Both the position numbers and the translations under genes were made by a program. Of a stretch of DNA of 21,718 nucleotides, positions 7,388 to 15,229 are shown piece by piece (positions within the stretch are counted from its first letter, which is position 1; each line of letters starts with the position of its first letter). This DNA comes from Ottowia sp. (lineage in GTDB: Bacteria > Pseudomonadota > Gammaproteobacteria > Burkholderiales > Burkholderiaceae_C): assembly GCA_023228705.1 (NCBI GenBank), contig JALOAS010000057.1, forward strand, positions 1 to 21,718, read 5' to 3'. Under the pieces are notes generated by a model, which saw nothing but the letters and a program-made list of their open reading frames with translations, had not been told where the DNA came from and did not search any database.

Positions 7388-8611
7388 ATGACATCTTTTT
7401 CATGGAAAACCGCGCTGGGCACGGCACTGGCCGGCGCCGCACTGGTGGCCAGCAGCCCGGCGCTGGCTGAACAGCCCATCAAGATAGGCGGCATCTACCT
7501 CATGTCCGGCAGCGCCGCGACCTACGGCGAATTTGCCAAGCAGGGCGCCACGCTGGCCATAGACGAGGTCAACGCCGACGGCGGCGTGCTCGGCCGCCAG
7601 CTGGAGCTCAAGCTCGAGGACGGCCAGGGCAAGGTGGCCGTGGCCATACAGGCTGCGCGCAAGCTGGTCTACCAGGACAAGGTCGACCTGCTCATGGGCA
7701 TAGACAGCTCCGGCGTGGCCGAGGGGCTGGTCCCCGTGGTGCCGGAACTGGGCAAGCCGTTCATGATCACGCACGCAGCCACGCCGGCGGCCACCGGCAG
7801 GCTGTGCAACAAGTACACGTTCCGCGACGGCACCTACGTGGCGCAGCAGATGGCCGGCGCCGCAGCGGTCGCCGCCGACACCGATGCCGCCAAGTGGACC
7901 ACCATCGGGCCAGACTACGCGTTTGGCCACCAGACCTGGGAGTACTTCAGCAAGTACCTCAAGGAGCGCAATCCGGACGTGCAGATCATGGACGATGCCG
8001 CGGCGTTCCCCAAGTTTGGCGCCGAGGACTTCACCCCCTTCATCTCCAGCGTGATGGCGGCCAAACCCGACGGGGTCATGATCTCGCTGTGGGGCGGCGA
8101 CCTGGTCAACTTCGTGCGCCAGGCCAGCAAGCTCGGGTTCTTCGAGCAGGGCTTCACCAACATCTACGCCGTGGGCGCAGCCACCGAGGTGCTGACCGCG
8201 CTGGGCGAGCAGATGCCAGAGGGCCAGTGGCTGGCCACGCGCTACTGGTACGACGCCTGGGACACGCCCATGAACAAGAAATTCGTGGCCGACTACAAGG
8301 CCGCCTGGGGCCATCCGCCCAGCTACAACGCCGAGCAGGCGTACATGGCCATCTACGCGTTCAAGGCCGCCATCGAGAAGGCCGGATCGGTTGACGCCGA
8401 CAAGGTCATCGCCGCGCTCAAGGGCCTGACCATCCCGGCGCCGTTTGGCGACATGCACTTCCGCGCGGGCGACAACCAGGCGCTGATCGGCCCCACCATC
8501 GGCCTCAGCGGCCCCATGCACGAGAGCGACGGCATCCGCACGCTGGTGCAGATCCGCAACTTCGACGGCGCCGACGTCACGCCGCCGGTGGACCCGGACT
8601 GCAAGATGTAG
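7388..8611 (+). CDS. Liv-type ABC transporter periplasmic substrate-binding protein
   Basis: This is a 407-residue type-I periplasmic binding protein (Peripla_BP_6 family). The signal peptide of about 27 residues ends SSPALA|EQ. The mature protein starts IKIGGIYLMSGSAATYGEFA, the usual opening of this family, and continues with ATLAIDEVNADGGVLGRQLE. Other family-like stretches are IGPDYAFGHQTWEYF and YNAEQAYMAIYAF. It would capture a solute in the periplasm and hand it to the LivHM-type permeases. ATG 7388 follows AGGAGA (7377-7382). It is the first gene of the transporter set. The ligand may be an amino acid, but many members of this family bind aromatic or aliphatic acids, and the upstream acyl-CoA ligase favours an acid here (inference). 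Confidence 0.93.
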   Translation: MTSFSWKTALGTALAGAALVASSPALAEQPIKIGGIYLMSGSAATYGEFAKQGATLAIDEVNADGGVLGRQLELKLEDGQGKVAVAIQAARKLVYQDKVDLLMGIDSSGVAEGLVPVVPELGKPFMITHAATPAATGRLCNKYTFRDGTYVAQQMAGAAAVAADTDAAKWTTIGPDYAFGHQTWEYFSKYLKERNPDVQIMDDAAAFPKFGAEDFTPFISSVMAAKPDGVMISLWGGDLVNFVRQASKLGFFEQGFTNIYAVGAATEVLTALGEQMPEGQWLATRYWYDAWDTPMNKKFVADYKAAWGHPPSYNAEQAYMAIYAFKAAIEKAGSVDADKVIAALKGLTIPAPFGDMHFRAGDNQALIGPTIGLSGPMHESDGIRTLVQIRNFDGADVTPPVDPDCKM

Positions 8612-8705
8612 TTGCACCTGCCGCGCGCTGGTGCCGGCGGCATCCCGCTGCCCGCGCCAGCGAGCATTTGCACGCAAATCCACCTGCCGCCCCTGATCCC
8701 CACGC

Positions 8706-9575
8706 GTGAACAGCTTCCTGCTCGCCCTGCTCAACAGCCTGGACATCGGGCTGCTGCTGTTCATCATCGCGGTGGGGCTGAACATCGTCTTTGGCGTCCT
8801 GGGCGTCATCAACTTTGCGCACGGCGCGCTCTACATGCTGGGCGCGTACCTGGCGTATGCCGGCATCGTCGGCCTGGGCCTGCCGTTCTGGGTCACGCTG
8901 CTGCTGGCGCCGCTGGTGGTGGCGCTGCTTGCGGTGGCCATAGACCGCGGCATGCTGCATTTCATCTACGGGCGTGAAATCGCCGACAGCCTGCTGCTCA
9001 CGTTTGCGCTGCTGCTCATCCTGAACGAGTCCATCCGCCTGATCTGGGGCAACGGCATACACACGGTGGAGCCGCCCTGGCCGCTGCAGGGCACCATTGC
9101 CATGCCCGGCGGCCTGCGCTACCCCAGCTACAGCGCGTTCGTGCTGCTGGTGGGCCTGCTCACGCTGCTCGGGCTGTGGCTGCTGTTCAGCCGCACGCGC
9201 CTGGGCAAGATCATGCGCGCCGCAGCGCAGGACCCGGAAATGGCACAGACGCTGTGCATCAACACGCGCCGCGTCATCACGGCCACCTTTGCCTTTGGCG
9301 CCTGGCTGGCGGCGCTGGGCGGCGTCGTGGCCGCGCCCATGCGCGCCATAGACCCGGGCATGGGCGACAAGATCATCATCGAGAGTTTCATCGTTGTTGT
9401 CATCGGCGGCCTGGGCAGCTTCCCCGGCGCGCTGGCCGGCGCGCTGGTGCTGGGGCTCATCCACGGGCTGGGCGGGCGCTACCTGCCGCAGCTGGACCTC
9501 ATCCTGCCCTTTGTCGGCATGGCGCTGGTCCTGCTGGTCAGGCCGCACGGCCTGATGGGCGCGCGCCGCGTCTGA
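8706..9575 (+). CDS. branched-chain amino acid-type ABC permease (LivH family)
   Basis: This is a 289-residue inner-membrane permease with about eight hydrophobic segments. It opens LLNSLDIGLLLFIIAVGLNI, followed by the family motif VFGVLGVINFAHGALYMLGA. The cytoplasmic coupling region is RTRLGKIMRAAAQDPEMAQTL, and the C-terminal third contains FIVVVIGGLGSFPGALAGAL. All are standard LivH features. The start is GTG at 8706, 94 bp after livK, without a recognisable ribosome-binding site. The conserved N-terminal hydrophobic segment begins at once, so a start further downstream is unlikely. It forms the membrane pore with the LivM-type protein that follows 6 bp later. Confidence 0.93.
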   Translation: MNSFLLALLNSLDIGLLLFIIAVGLNIVFGVLGVINFAHGALYMLGAYLAYAGIVGLGLPFWVTLLLAPLVVALLAVAIDRGMLHFIYGREIADSLLLTFALLLILNESIRLIWGNGIHTVEPPWPLQGTIAMPGGLRYPSYSAFVLLVGLLTLLGLWLLFSRTRLGKIMRAAAQDPEMAQTLCINTRRVITATFAFGAWLAALGGVVAAPMRAIDPGMGDKIIIESFIVVVIGGLGSFPGALAGALVLGLIHGLGGRYLPQLDLILPFVGMALVLLVRPHGLMGARRV

Positions 9576-9581
9576 CCCGCC

Positions 9582-10538
9582 ATGAAAAGGCTGGCCACCG
9601 CGCTGACGCTCCTGCTGATCCTCGGGTTGCTCGTTGCGCTGCCCCGGATCACGCCGTATTTCTACATCTTCATTGGCACGCAAATCCTGATCATGGGCCT
9701 GTTTGCCGCCAGCTTCAACCTGGTGTTCGGCTACACCGGCATGCTCAGTTTTGGCCATGCCGCGTTCTTTGGCACCGGCGCGTACGCCACCGCGCTGCTG
9801 CTGCAGGGGCTGCAGTGGCCGCTGCTGGCCTGCCTGCTCGTGTCATTTGTCGCCGGCACGGTGCTGGCGCTGGCCATAGGCGCGCTGTGCGTGCGCCTGG
9901 ACGAGGTCTACTTTGCCATGCTGACGCTGGCCTTCGGCATGATGGTCTACGGCGTCGCGCACCAGTGGCGCTCGGTCACCGGCGGCAGCGACGGCATCTC
10001 CGGGTTCAGCGTCGGCACGCTGGGGCTGGGGATCGACCTGACGCTGGGCAACCCGGCCGTGTACTACTACGTGGTGCTGGCCATCGTCGTGGTGGCCGGC
10101 GCGGCACTCTACCGCATCTGCAACTCGTCTTTCGGACTTGTCTTGCAGGCGATCCGGCAAAACCCCGAGCGCGTGGCCTTTTGCGGCCTGAACATCCGCA
10201 CGTACCGGCTCGCCGCGTTCACCATTGCCGGCGGCTTTGCCGGCCTGGCCGGCGGGCTCATGGCGCCGTTCCTGCACGTGGCCAGCCCGGACCTGGCGCA
10301 CTGGACCATGTCGGCCGAGCCGGTGCTCATGACCATCCTGGGCGGCAGCGGCTATTTTCTCGGGCCCTTCCTGGGCGCGGCCATCTTCGTGCTGCTGGAA
10401 ACCTGGATCACCAGCATCACGCAGGCCTGGATGCTGTTCCTGGGCATCATCCTGGCGCTCATGGTCATCTTCTTCCGGCGCGGCGTGCTCGGCACCGCGC
10501 TGGTCGCGATCCGGCGCCGGCGGAGTGGCACATCGTGA
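9582..10538 (+). CDS. branched-chain amino acid-type ABC permease (LivM family)
   Basis: This is a 318-residue inner-membrane permease. After a first hydrophobic segment (about 6-24) comes the LivM-type stretch MGLFAASFNLVFGYTGMLSFG with GHAAFFGTGAYATALL. Further on are DEVYFAMLTLAFGMMVYGVA, the coupling region FGLVLQAIRQNPERVAFCGL and the C-terminal MTILGGSGYFLGPFLGAAIF. About ten membrane segments are expected. It starts 6 bp after the LivH-type gene, and its stop overlaps the GTG of the ATPase gene (GTGA, 10535-10538), so expression is coupled. Together the two permeases form a heterodimeric channel. Confidence 0.93.
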   Translation: MKRLATALTLLLILGLLVALPRITPYFYIFIGTQILIMGLFAASFNLVFGYTGMLSFGHAAFFGTGAYATALLLQGLQWPLLACLLVSFVAGTVLALAIGALCVRLDEVYFAMLTLAFGMMVYGVAHQWRSVTGGSDGISGFSVGTLGLGIDLTLGNPAVYYYVVLAIVVVAGAALYRICNSSFGLVLQAIRQNPERVAFCGLNIRTYRLAAFTIAGGFAGLAGGLMAPFLHVASPDLAHWTMSAEPVLMTILGGSGYFLGPFLGAAIFVLLETWITSITQAWMLFLGIILALMVIFFRRGVLGTALVAIRRRRSGTS

Positions 10539-11311
10539 ACGGCCCGCCGCTGCTTGTCGTGGACCGGCTGTGCAAGCGCTTTGGCGGCGTCAGCGCGGTG
10601 GCGGACATGGACCTGACGGTGCCCGCCGGCGAGACGCTGGCCATCATCGGCCCCAACGGCGCGGGCAAGACCACGTTCTACAACCTGCTCTCCGGGCGCA
10701 TGAAGCCCAGCAGCGGCCGCATCACGTTGCGTGGCCGGGACATCACCGGCCTGCCGCCGCACCGCATCAGCCGGCTCGGCGTCTCGCGCTCGTTCCAGAT
10801 CAACAACATCTTCACCGAAATGACGGTACGCCAGAACGTCGAAGTGGCGGTGACCGCAAAGCAGGGACAGTCCAGGCGCTGGGCCAACCGGGCCAGCGCG
10901 AACCGGGTCGTGCAGCAGGAAGCGCAAAGCCTGCTGCAGCAGCTGGGCATCGCGCACCTGGGCGCGCAGCCTGCCGGCACCATCAGCTACGGCGACAAGC
11001 GGCTGGTCGAGATTGCCGTGGTCCTGGCCACCCGGCCCGAGCTGGTGCTGCTGGACGAGCCCACCGCCGGCATGACGCCGGAGGAAACCGCGCGCATCAT
11101 CGCCATGGTGCGCGCGCTCGCGAAAACCGGCCGCTATACCTTCCTGGTCACCGAGCACGACATGCGCGTCGTGTTTGACGTGGCCGACCGCATCCTGGTC
11201 ATGCACCACGGCCGGGAGCTGGCGCTGGGCCCGCCCGAAGCCATCCGCAGCAACCCCGACGTGCGCCAGGCCTACCTGGGCGACGAAGAAACCGAGCTGG
11301 TGCCCGCGTGA
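10535..11311 (+). CDS. Liv-type ABC transporter ATP-binding protein (LivG family)
   Basis: This is a 258-residue ABC ATPase. Walker A is GPNGAGKT (39-46). The LivG-like stretch GLPPHRISRLGVSRSFQINN carries the Q-loop, and NIFTEMTVRQNVEVAV follows. The signature is a family-typical variant, SYGDKR (151-156). Walker B is LVLLDEP (170-176) with AGMTPEE, and the switch is His208 in VTEHDM. The GTG start at 10535 overlaps the permease stop by 4 bp and the end overlaps livF by 4 bp. A much longer frame that runs into it from upstream crosses the permease genes and is not real. The length matches LivG proteins. Confidence 0.94.
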   Translation: MNGPPLLVVDRLCKRFGGVSAVADMDLTVPAGETLAIIGPNGAGKTTFYNLLSGRMKPSSGRITLRGRDITGLPPHRISRLGVSRSFQINNIFTEMTVRQNVEVAVTAKQGQSRRWANRASANRVVQQEAQSLLQQLGIAHLGAQPAGTISYGDKRLVEIAVVLATRPELVLLDEPTAGMTPEETARIIAMVRALAKTGRYTFLVTEHDMRVVFDVADRILVMHHGRELALGPPEAIRSNPDVRQAYLGDEETELVPA

Positions 11312-12012
11312 GCCTGCTGCAAGTCAAGGACATCCACACGTATTACGGCGACAGCCATGCGCTGCAGGGCGTGTCGCTGCAGCTGCAGGCCGGCGAGACC
11401 GTCTGCCTGCTCGGGCGCAACGGCGCCGGCAAGAGCACCACGCTGCGCAGCATCATGGGCCTGACACCGCCACGGCGCGGCCAGGTCCTGTTTGACAATC
11501 AGCGCATCTCCGGCCTGCCGGCCTGGCGCATCGCCCGCCTGGGGCTGGGCCTGGTGCCCGAGGACCGGCGCATCTTCAGGGGCCTGACCGTGCGCGAGAA
11601 CCTGCAGATCAGCGCGTACCGGCGCCCCGGCAGCACGCGCACCTGGACGCTGGAGCGCATCTTTGACGAGTACCCCATGCTGGCCGAACTCGCCAACCAG
11701 GACGGCGCCACGCTCTCGGGCGGCCAGCAGCAGATGCTGGCGGTGGCGCGTTCATTGATGAGCCAGCCGCGCCTGCTGCTGCTGGACGAGCCCAACGAGG
11801 GCCTGGCGCCGGTCATCGTGCAGCAGATCGGCGCGCTCCTGGACACGCTGGCGCAAACCACCACCATCCTCTTCACCGACCAGAGCGTGCACTTTGCGCT
11901 CAGGCATGCGCAGCGCGCGTACATCCTGGAGAAGGGCCGCGTCGTACACCAGGCCGAGAGCCGGGACCTGGCTGGTGACACCGAGACCCAGCAGCGCTAC
12001 CTGTCGGTGTAA
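11308..12012 (+). CDS. Liv-type ABC transporter ATP-binding protein (LivF family)
   Basis: This is a 234-residue ABC ATPase, the second nucleotide-binding subunit of the importer. Walker A is GRNGAGKST (36-44). The LivF-typical GLGLVPEDRRIFRGLTVREN is followed by the signature LSGGQ (136-140) and Walker B LLLLDEP (156-162). NEGLAP replaces the usual D-loop, and the switch region reads FTDQS (Gln192), matching the Gln rather than His common in LivF. The GTG start overlaps livG (GTGA). It is the last gene of the transporter operon. An 84-bp gap without a clear terminator separates it from the convergent lipoprotein gene. Confidence 0.94.
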   Translation: MSLLQVKDIHTYYGDSHALQGVSLQLQAGETVCLLGRNGAGKSTTLRSIMGLTPPRRGQVLFDNQRISGLPAWRIARLGLGLVPEDRRIFRGLTVRENLQISAYRRPGSTRTWTLERIFDEYPMLAELANQDGATLSGGQQQMLAVARSLMSQPRLLLLDEPNEGLAPVIVQQIGALLDTLAQTTTILFTDQSVHFALRHAQRAYILEKGRVVHQAESRDLAGDTETQQRYLSV

Positions 12013-12096
12013 CCAGCAGGGGGCAGCCTCAACGGGCTTCCTCAGCACGAGCGAAGAAAAGCAGCGTGCCGGTGTGCGGGCCGATCCGGACCCGAT

Positions 12097-12501
12097 TCAG
12101 TTGCGGTACACGGAATCCGGGTCGTGGATCACCCTGCTCGTGCCCACCCCGGCGCCCACGCGCGCACGGCCCACGGGCACGCTGGTCCCCACGCCGGCGC
12201 CTGCGGAGACCTGGCCGCGCTGGTTGACGCCCACGCCCGCGCCGACCGGGCCGCGACTCGCCCCCACCCCGGCGCCTGCGGAAACCTGGCCGTGCTGGTT
12301 GACGCCCACACCCACGCCAACCGGGCCGTGGCCCGCCCCCACACCCAGGTTGACGTTGCCGCCCGAGCCCACGCCCAGCGAAACACCGGGCGCCAGGGGC
12401 ACGCCGACGCCTACGCCGGCAGCACAGCCGCCCAGCACGCCAAGCAGCAACAGCTGAACGGCAGCCGCCGCCAAGCGCCTGAACCCTGAATCATGTGCCA
12501 T
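12097..12501 (-). CDS. small Gly/Val-rich repeat lipoprotein, function unknown
   Basis: This is a 134-residue protein (136 if the GTG at 12507 is used; no clear ribosome-binding site decides). The N-terminus has RR, a hydrophobic stretch and the lipobox GVLGGC (Cys26), so it is a predicted lipoprotein. The mature part is almost entirely G, V, A and S. It contains two copies of a 25-residue unit with the core VGVNQ-(H/R)-GQVSAGAGVG, then ARVGAGVGTSRVIHDPDSVY. The alternating small-residue/valine pattern could form beta-structure or stay disordered. I do not recognise a characterised family. Similar VSAGAGVG-type lipoproteins seem to occur in Comamonadaceae, but I cannot check this. The gene stands alone, convergent with livF. 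Confidence 0.7.
   Translation of the reverse strand: MAHDSGFRRLAAAAVQLLLLGVLGGCAAGVGVGVPLAPGVSLGVGSGGNVNLGVGAGHGPVGVGVGVNQHGQVSAGAGVGASRGPVGAGVGVNQRGQVSAGAGVGTSVPVGRARVGAGVGTSRVIHDPDSVYRN
12187..12336. repeat. two 75-bp tandem repeats inside the Gly-rich lipoprotein gene
   Basis: Units 12187-12261 and 12262-12336 align over their length with scattered substitutions. Each starts CCCCACSCCGGCGCCTGCGG and encodes 25 residues. A diverged partial third unit begins at 12337, and a shorter related segment precedes the first. The 75-bp period keeps the frame. Confidence 0.8.
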
Positions 12502-12574
12502 CTGCACATGCTACCCGAGAGCGCGAGCATTATCACGATCAATCTCATGTCGTCCGTTGTCGCGATGCCAGTCA

Positions 12575-12656
12575 CGTTGGGCGTTGGGCGTTGGGCGTTG
12601 GGCGTGGTGCGGTGTACGCTATTCGCTGGACGCTCAACGCAATACGCCCAACCTCT
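12575..12656 (-). repeat. heptamer-based inverted repeat, copy 1
   Basis: Read on the minus strand, this stretch has GCGTATT, GCGTTGA, GCGTCCA, GCGAATA and GCGTACA directly joined in a 7-bp rhythm. A 9-base centre follows, then four perfect GCCCAAC heptamers (12575-12602 on the plus strand as CGTTGGG x4). The two halves are heptamer arrays in opposite orientation, so the transcript can fold back. The element lies 20 bp past the stop of the DMT permease gene. Core sequences such as GCGTCCAGCG are shared with the copies at 13583, 20594 and 20864. Confidence 0.75.
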
Positions 12657-12675
12657 TGGATGCCACGCGGCTGTT

Positions 12676-13551
12676 TCAGTCGCGCAGCAGCAAGACCGCC
12701 GCAATCGCCACCATGACGCAAACCATGGCCACGCCGTCCTGCCAGCTGGGCCACTCGCCGATCAGCGGTGCGCTGAGCACGCCGACCATGGGCACGGCCA
12801 TGATGCTCATGGCGCTGGTGGGTGCGGGCAGCACGCGCGCAAGGCGGAACCAGATGACCTGCGCCGCGCCGTAGTTGAGCAGCACGGCCCAGACGATACA
12901 GGCCCAGATGATGGCGCTGAGGTGCCAGGATTGCGGCGGCTCCAGCCAGGCCGCAAGCAGCACCAGCGCGACGCTGCTGCACAGCATCATCCAGACCACC
13001 AGCGTCTCTGGCGGCATGCTGAGCCTGGCGCGGCGCATCCAGATGGTGCCCAGCGCCCAGGCCAGGGCCGCGCCCTGCATCCAGGCCACGCCCACCGGGC
13101 TGCCGGCCAGCTGCGCCAGCTCGTCCCAGAGCAGCAGGCCAATGGCGAGCAGCACCGCGGCCACCGCCAGCGCCAGGCGCGCGCTGAAGCGCTCACGGTA
13201 AAAGAGGACCGCCAGCAGCACCGTCCACACCGGCATGGTGAAGCCCAGGATGGCAGCGCGGCCGGCGGGCAGATGCGCCACGCCAATGATCGACAGGCCA
13301 TGCCAACCCAGGATGTTGGGCGCGCCCAGCACGGCCACATCGCGCCACTCGCTGCCGCCGCGCGGCAGCATGCGCACGCCGCGCGCCATGAAGTACAGCA
13401 TCAGCGCCAGCGCGCCAAAACCCATGGTCACGGCGCGGAACCACAGCGGCTGCATCTCGCGCAGCGCCAGCTTCATGACCGGCCAGTTCAGCCCCCACAT
13501 GAGCGTGAGCAGGACCAGGCCCACGAGCTGGCGGCGGGTGATGGTGGTCAT
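12676..13551 (-). CDS. EamA/DMT-superfamily permease
   Basis: This is a 291-residue integral membrane protein with about ten hydrophobic segments arranged as two EamA repeats. The first (about 5-140) carries LMWGLNWPVMKLAL and later GLSIIGVAHLPAGRAAILGF with FYRERFSARL. The second runs from about 150 to 288. Such proteins export or exchange small metabolites (amino acids, nucleotides, other solutes); the substrate here is unknown. The ATG at 13551 opens MTTITRRQLVGLVLL just before the first membrane segment. An upstream ATG at 13635 would add 28 residues that fall in repeat DNA and is unlikely. The gene is a single unit bounded on both sides by copies of the heptamer repeat family. Confidence 0.9.
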   Translation of the reverse strand: MTTITRRQLVGLVLLTLMWGLNWPVMKLALREMQPLWFRAVTMGFGALALMLYFMARGVRMLPRGGSEWRDVAVLGAPNILGWHGLSIIGVAHLPAGRAAILGFTMPVWTVLLAVLFYRERFSARLALAVAAVLLAIGLLLWDELAQLAGSPVGVAWMQGAALAWALGTIWMRRARLSMPPETLVVWMMLCSSVALVLLAAWLEPPQSWHLSAIIWACIVWAVLLNYGAAQVIWFRLARVLPAPTSAMSIMAVPMVGVLSAPLIGEWPSWQDGVAMVCVMVAIAAVLLLRD

Positions 13552-13582
13552 GATCCGGGCAGGGTGAGGTTGTGCAAGTCGT

Positions 13583-13690
13583 GTCCAGCGTATACCACAC
13601 CTCGCCCGTCCCCCATCATGGCGGTGCAGCCGCAATCATCAATGCGCCAGCGAGATCATCCGTCATCCGCCACGCTCAACGTCCAAGGCG
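13583..13690 (+). repeat. heptamer-based repeat, copy 2 (centre and right arm)
   Basis: From GTGTCCAGCGTATACC onward this stretch matches the centre of the larger copies. It continues with the block CATCATGGCGGTGCAGCCGC, then ATCATCC and GTCATCC heptamers (13655-13668) and CCGCCACGCTCAAC. The left arm is missing or too diverged to see. It fills the gap between the comM stop (13700, minus strand) and the DMT permease start. Confidence 0.7.
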
Positions 13691-13699
13691 CAGCGCCCC

Positions 13700-15229
13700 C
13701 TACTGCGTCACCTGCAGGGCCCTTCGGTACTGGATGGCCTCGCCCACGTGCGCGGTCGTGACGGCATCACTGCCGGCCAGGTCCGCGATGGTGCGCGCCA
13801 CGCGCAGCGCCCGATGCGTGGCGCGGGCGCTCCAGCCCAGCCGGGTGGCCGCCGTGCGCACGAACGGCCCGGCATCGGCATCAAGCTGCAGGTGCGTGTC
13901 CAGCGTGTCGCCTTGCAGGGATTGGTTGGGCTGCCCCTGCCGGGCCAGCGCGCGTTGGCGCGCGGCGATGCAGCGCGCACGTATTGTTTCGGTGCTCTCG
14001 CCGCTGGCTGCAGCCAGCAGTTCATCGGCCGGCAGCGCCGCCACCTCAACGAGCAGGTCGATGCGGTCAAGCAGCGGCCCGGAGAGCTTGCCCTGGTAGC
14101 GCGCGACCTGGTCCGGCGTGCAGCGGCAGGCGCGCTGGCGCGACCCGAGGTAGCCGCAGGGGCAGGGGTTCATGGCGGCGACCAGCTGGAACTGCGCCGG
14201 GAACTCCGCGCTTTGCGCGGCGCGGCTGATGGTGATGCGACCGCTTTCCAGCGGCTCGCGCAGCGCCTCCAGCGCCATGCGCGGAAACTCGGGCAGCTCG
14301 TCCAGGAACAGCACGCCACCATCGGCCAGCGAGATCTCGCCCGGGCGCGGCGGCGAGCCGCCGCCAACCAGTGCCACGGCACTGGCGGTGTGGTGCGGCG
14401 TGCGCGTGGGGCGGCGGCCCCACTGGCTGCGGTCAAAGCGCCCCTCGAGGCTGGCAATGGCCGCACTGCGCAGCGCCTCGGCGTCGGACATGGGCGGCAG
14501 CAGCCCGGCAAAACGCTGCGCCAGCATGGACTTGCCGCTGCCCGGTGGTCCGACCATGAGGATGGAATGGTTGCCGGCTGCGGCGATCTCCAGCGCCCGC
14601 TTGGCGCCGGCCTGGCCCTTGACGTCGAGCAGGTCCGGATAGGCGGGCGCCGACGGCACGGGCTGATCCGCCACGCGTTGCCAGCCGTCGGCATCGGGCG
14701 CCTCGGTCCCCCGCGGCAGGAACTGCGCCACCACGTCAAGCAGGTGCCGCGCGCGGTAGACCGGCGCACCCGGCACCAGCGCCGCCTCTTCTGCGCTTTC
14801 CGGCGGCAGCACCAGCGCCGGCTGCTCGGCGACGTCGCGCAAGGCGGCGGCCATGGCCAGCGCGCCGCGCACCGGGCGCAGCTCGCCAGACAGCGAGAGC
14901 TCGCCGGCAAATTCCCAGTCGGCCAGCCGCGCGGCGTCGATCTGGCCGTTGGCTGCCAGGATGCCCAGCGCGATCGGCAGGTCAAAACGCCCGGAGTCCT
15001 TGGGCAGGTCCGCCGGCGCCAGGTTGACGGTGATGCGCTGGTTGTGCGGAAACCCCAGGCCACTGTTGAGCAGCGCACTGCGCACGCGCTCGCGCGCCTC
15101 CTTGACCTCGGTCTGCGCCAGCCCGACCAGCGTGAAACTGGGCAGGCCGTTGGCCAGGTGCACCTCCACCGTGACCGATGGTGCCTGCAGCGCCAGCAGC
15201 GTGCGGCTTTGAACCAGGCTCAAGCCCAT
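13700..15229 (-). CDS. comM: YifB/ComM-family Mg-chelatase-like AAA+ ATPase
   Basis: This is a 509-residue protein. The N-terminal domain is of the Lon/ChlI-like fold (about 1-170), with VQSRTLLALQAPSVTVEVHL, GLPSFTLVGLAQTEVKEARE and NLAPADLPKDSGRFDLPIAL. The AAA+ core has Walker A GPPGSGKS (227-234), Walker B VLFLDE (306-311) and the family cysteines NPCPCGY (355-361) and CRC (368-370), which probably bind zinc. The C-terminal Mg_chelatase_C domain ends DAVTTAHVGEAIQYRRAL. ComM acts as a hexameric helicase that promotes branch migration during natural transformation. The ATG at 15229 is preferred over 15268 because MGLSLVQSR is the usual opening. It overlaps the stop of the dehydratase gene by 10 bp, suggesting co-transcription without an obvious functional link. 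Confidence 0.95.
   Translation of the reverse strand: MGLSLVQSRTLLALQAPSVTVEVHLANGLPSFTLVGLAQTEVKEARERVRSALLNSGLGFPHNQRITVNLAPADLPKDSGRFDLPIALGILAANGQIDAARLADWEFAGELSLSGELRPVRGALAMAAALRDVAEQPALVLPPESAEEAALVPGAPVYRARHLLDVVAQFLPRGTEAPDADGWQRVADQPVPSAPAYPDLLDVKGQAGAKRALEIAAAGNHSILMVGPPGSGKSMLAQRFAGLLPPMSDAEALRSAAIASLEGRFDRSQWGRRPTRTPHHTASAVALVGGGSPPRPGEISLADGGVLFLDELPEFPRMALEALREPLESGRITISRAAQSAEFPAQFQLVAAMNPCPCGYLGSRQRACRCTPDQVARYQGKLSGPLLDRIDLLVEVAALPADELLAAASGESTETIRARCIAARQRALARQGQPNQSLQGDTLDTHLQLDADAGPFVRTAATRLGWSARATHRALRVARTIADLAGSDAVTTAHVGEAIQYRRALQVTQ

Noticed and set aside
9176..10534. Long plus-strand frame that runs into livG from upstream
   Set aside because: It covers the LivH and LivM genes in a different frame. 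Only the part after GTG 10535 has ABC ATPase motifs, and the GTGA overlap fixes that start.
7388..12012. Urea/short-chain amide (Urt/Fmd) transporter
   Set aside because: The binding protein and permeases read as generic Liv family, and no urease, amidase or nitrilase gene is nearby; the neighbouring ligase points to an acid instead.
13552..13635. N-terminal extension of the DMT permease to the upstream ATG
   Set aside because: The added 28 residues are charged, lie in repeat-derived DNA and precede the normal EamA N-terminus.
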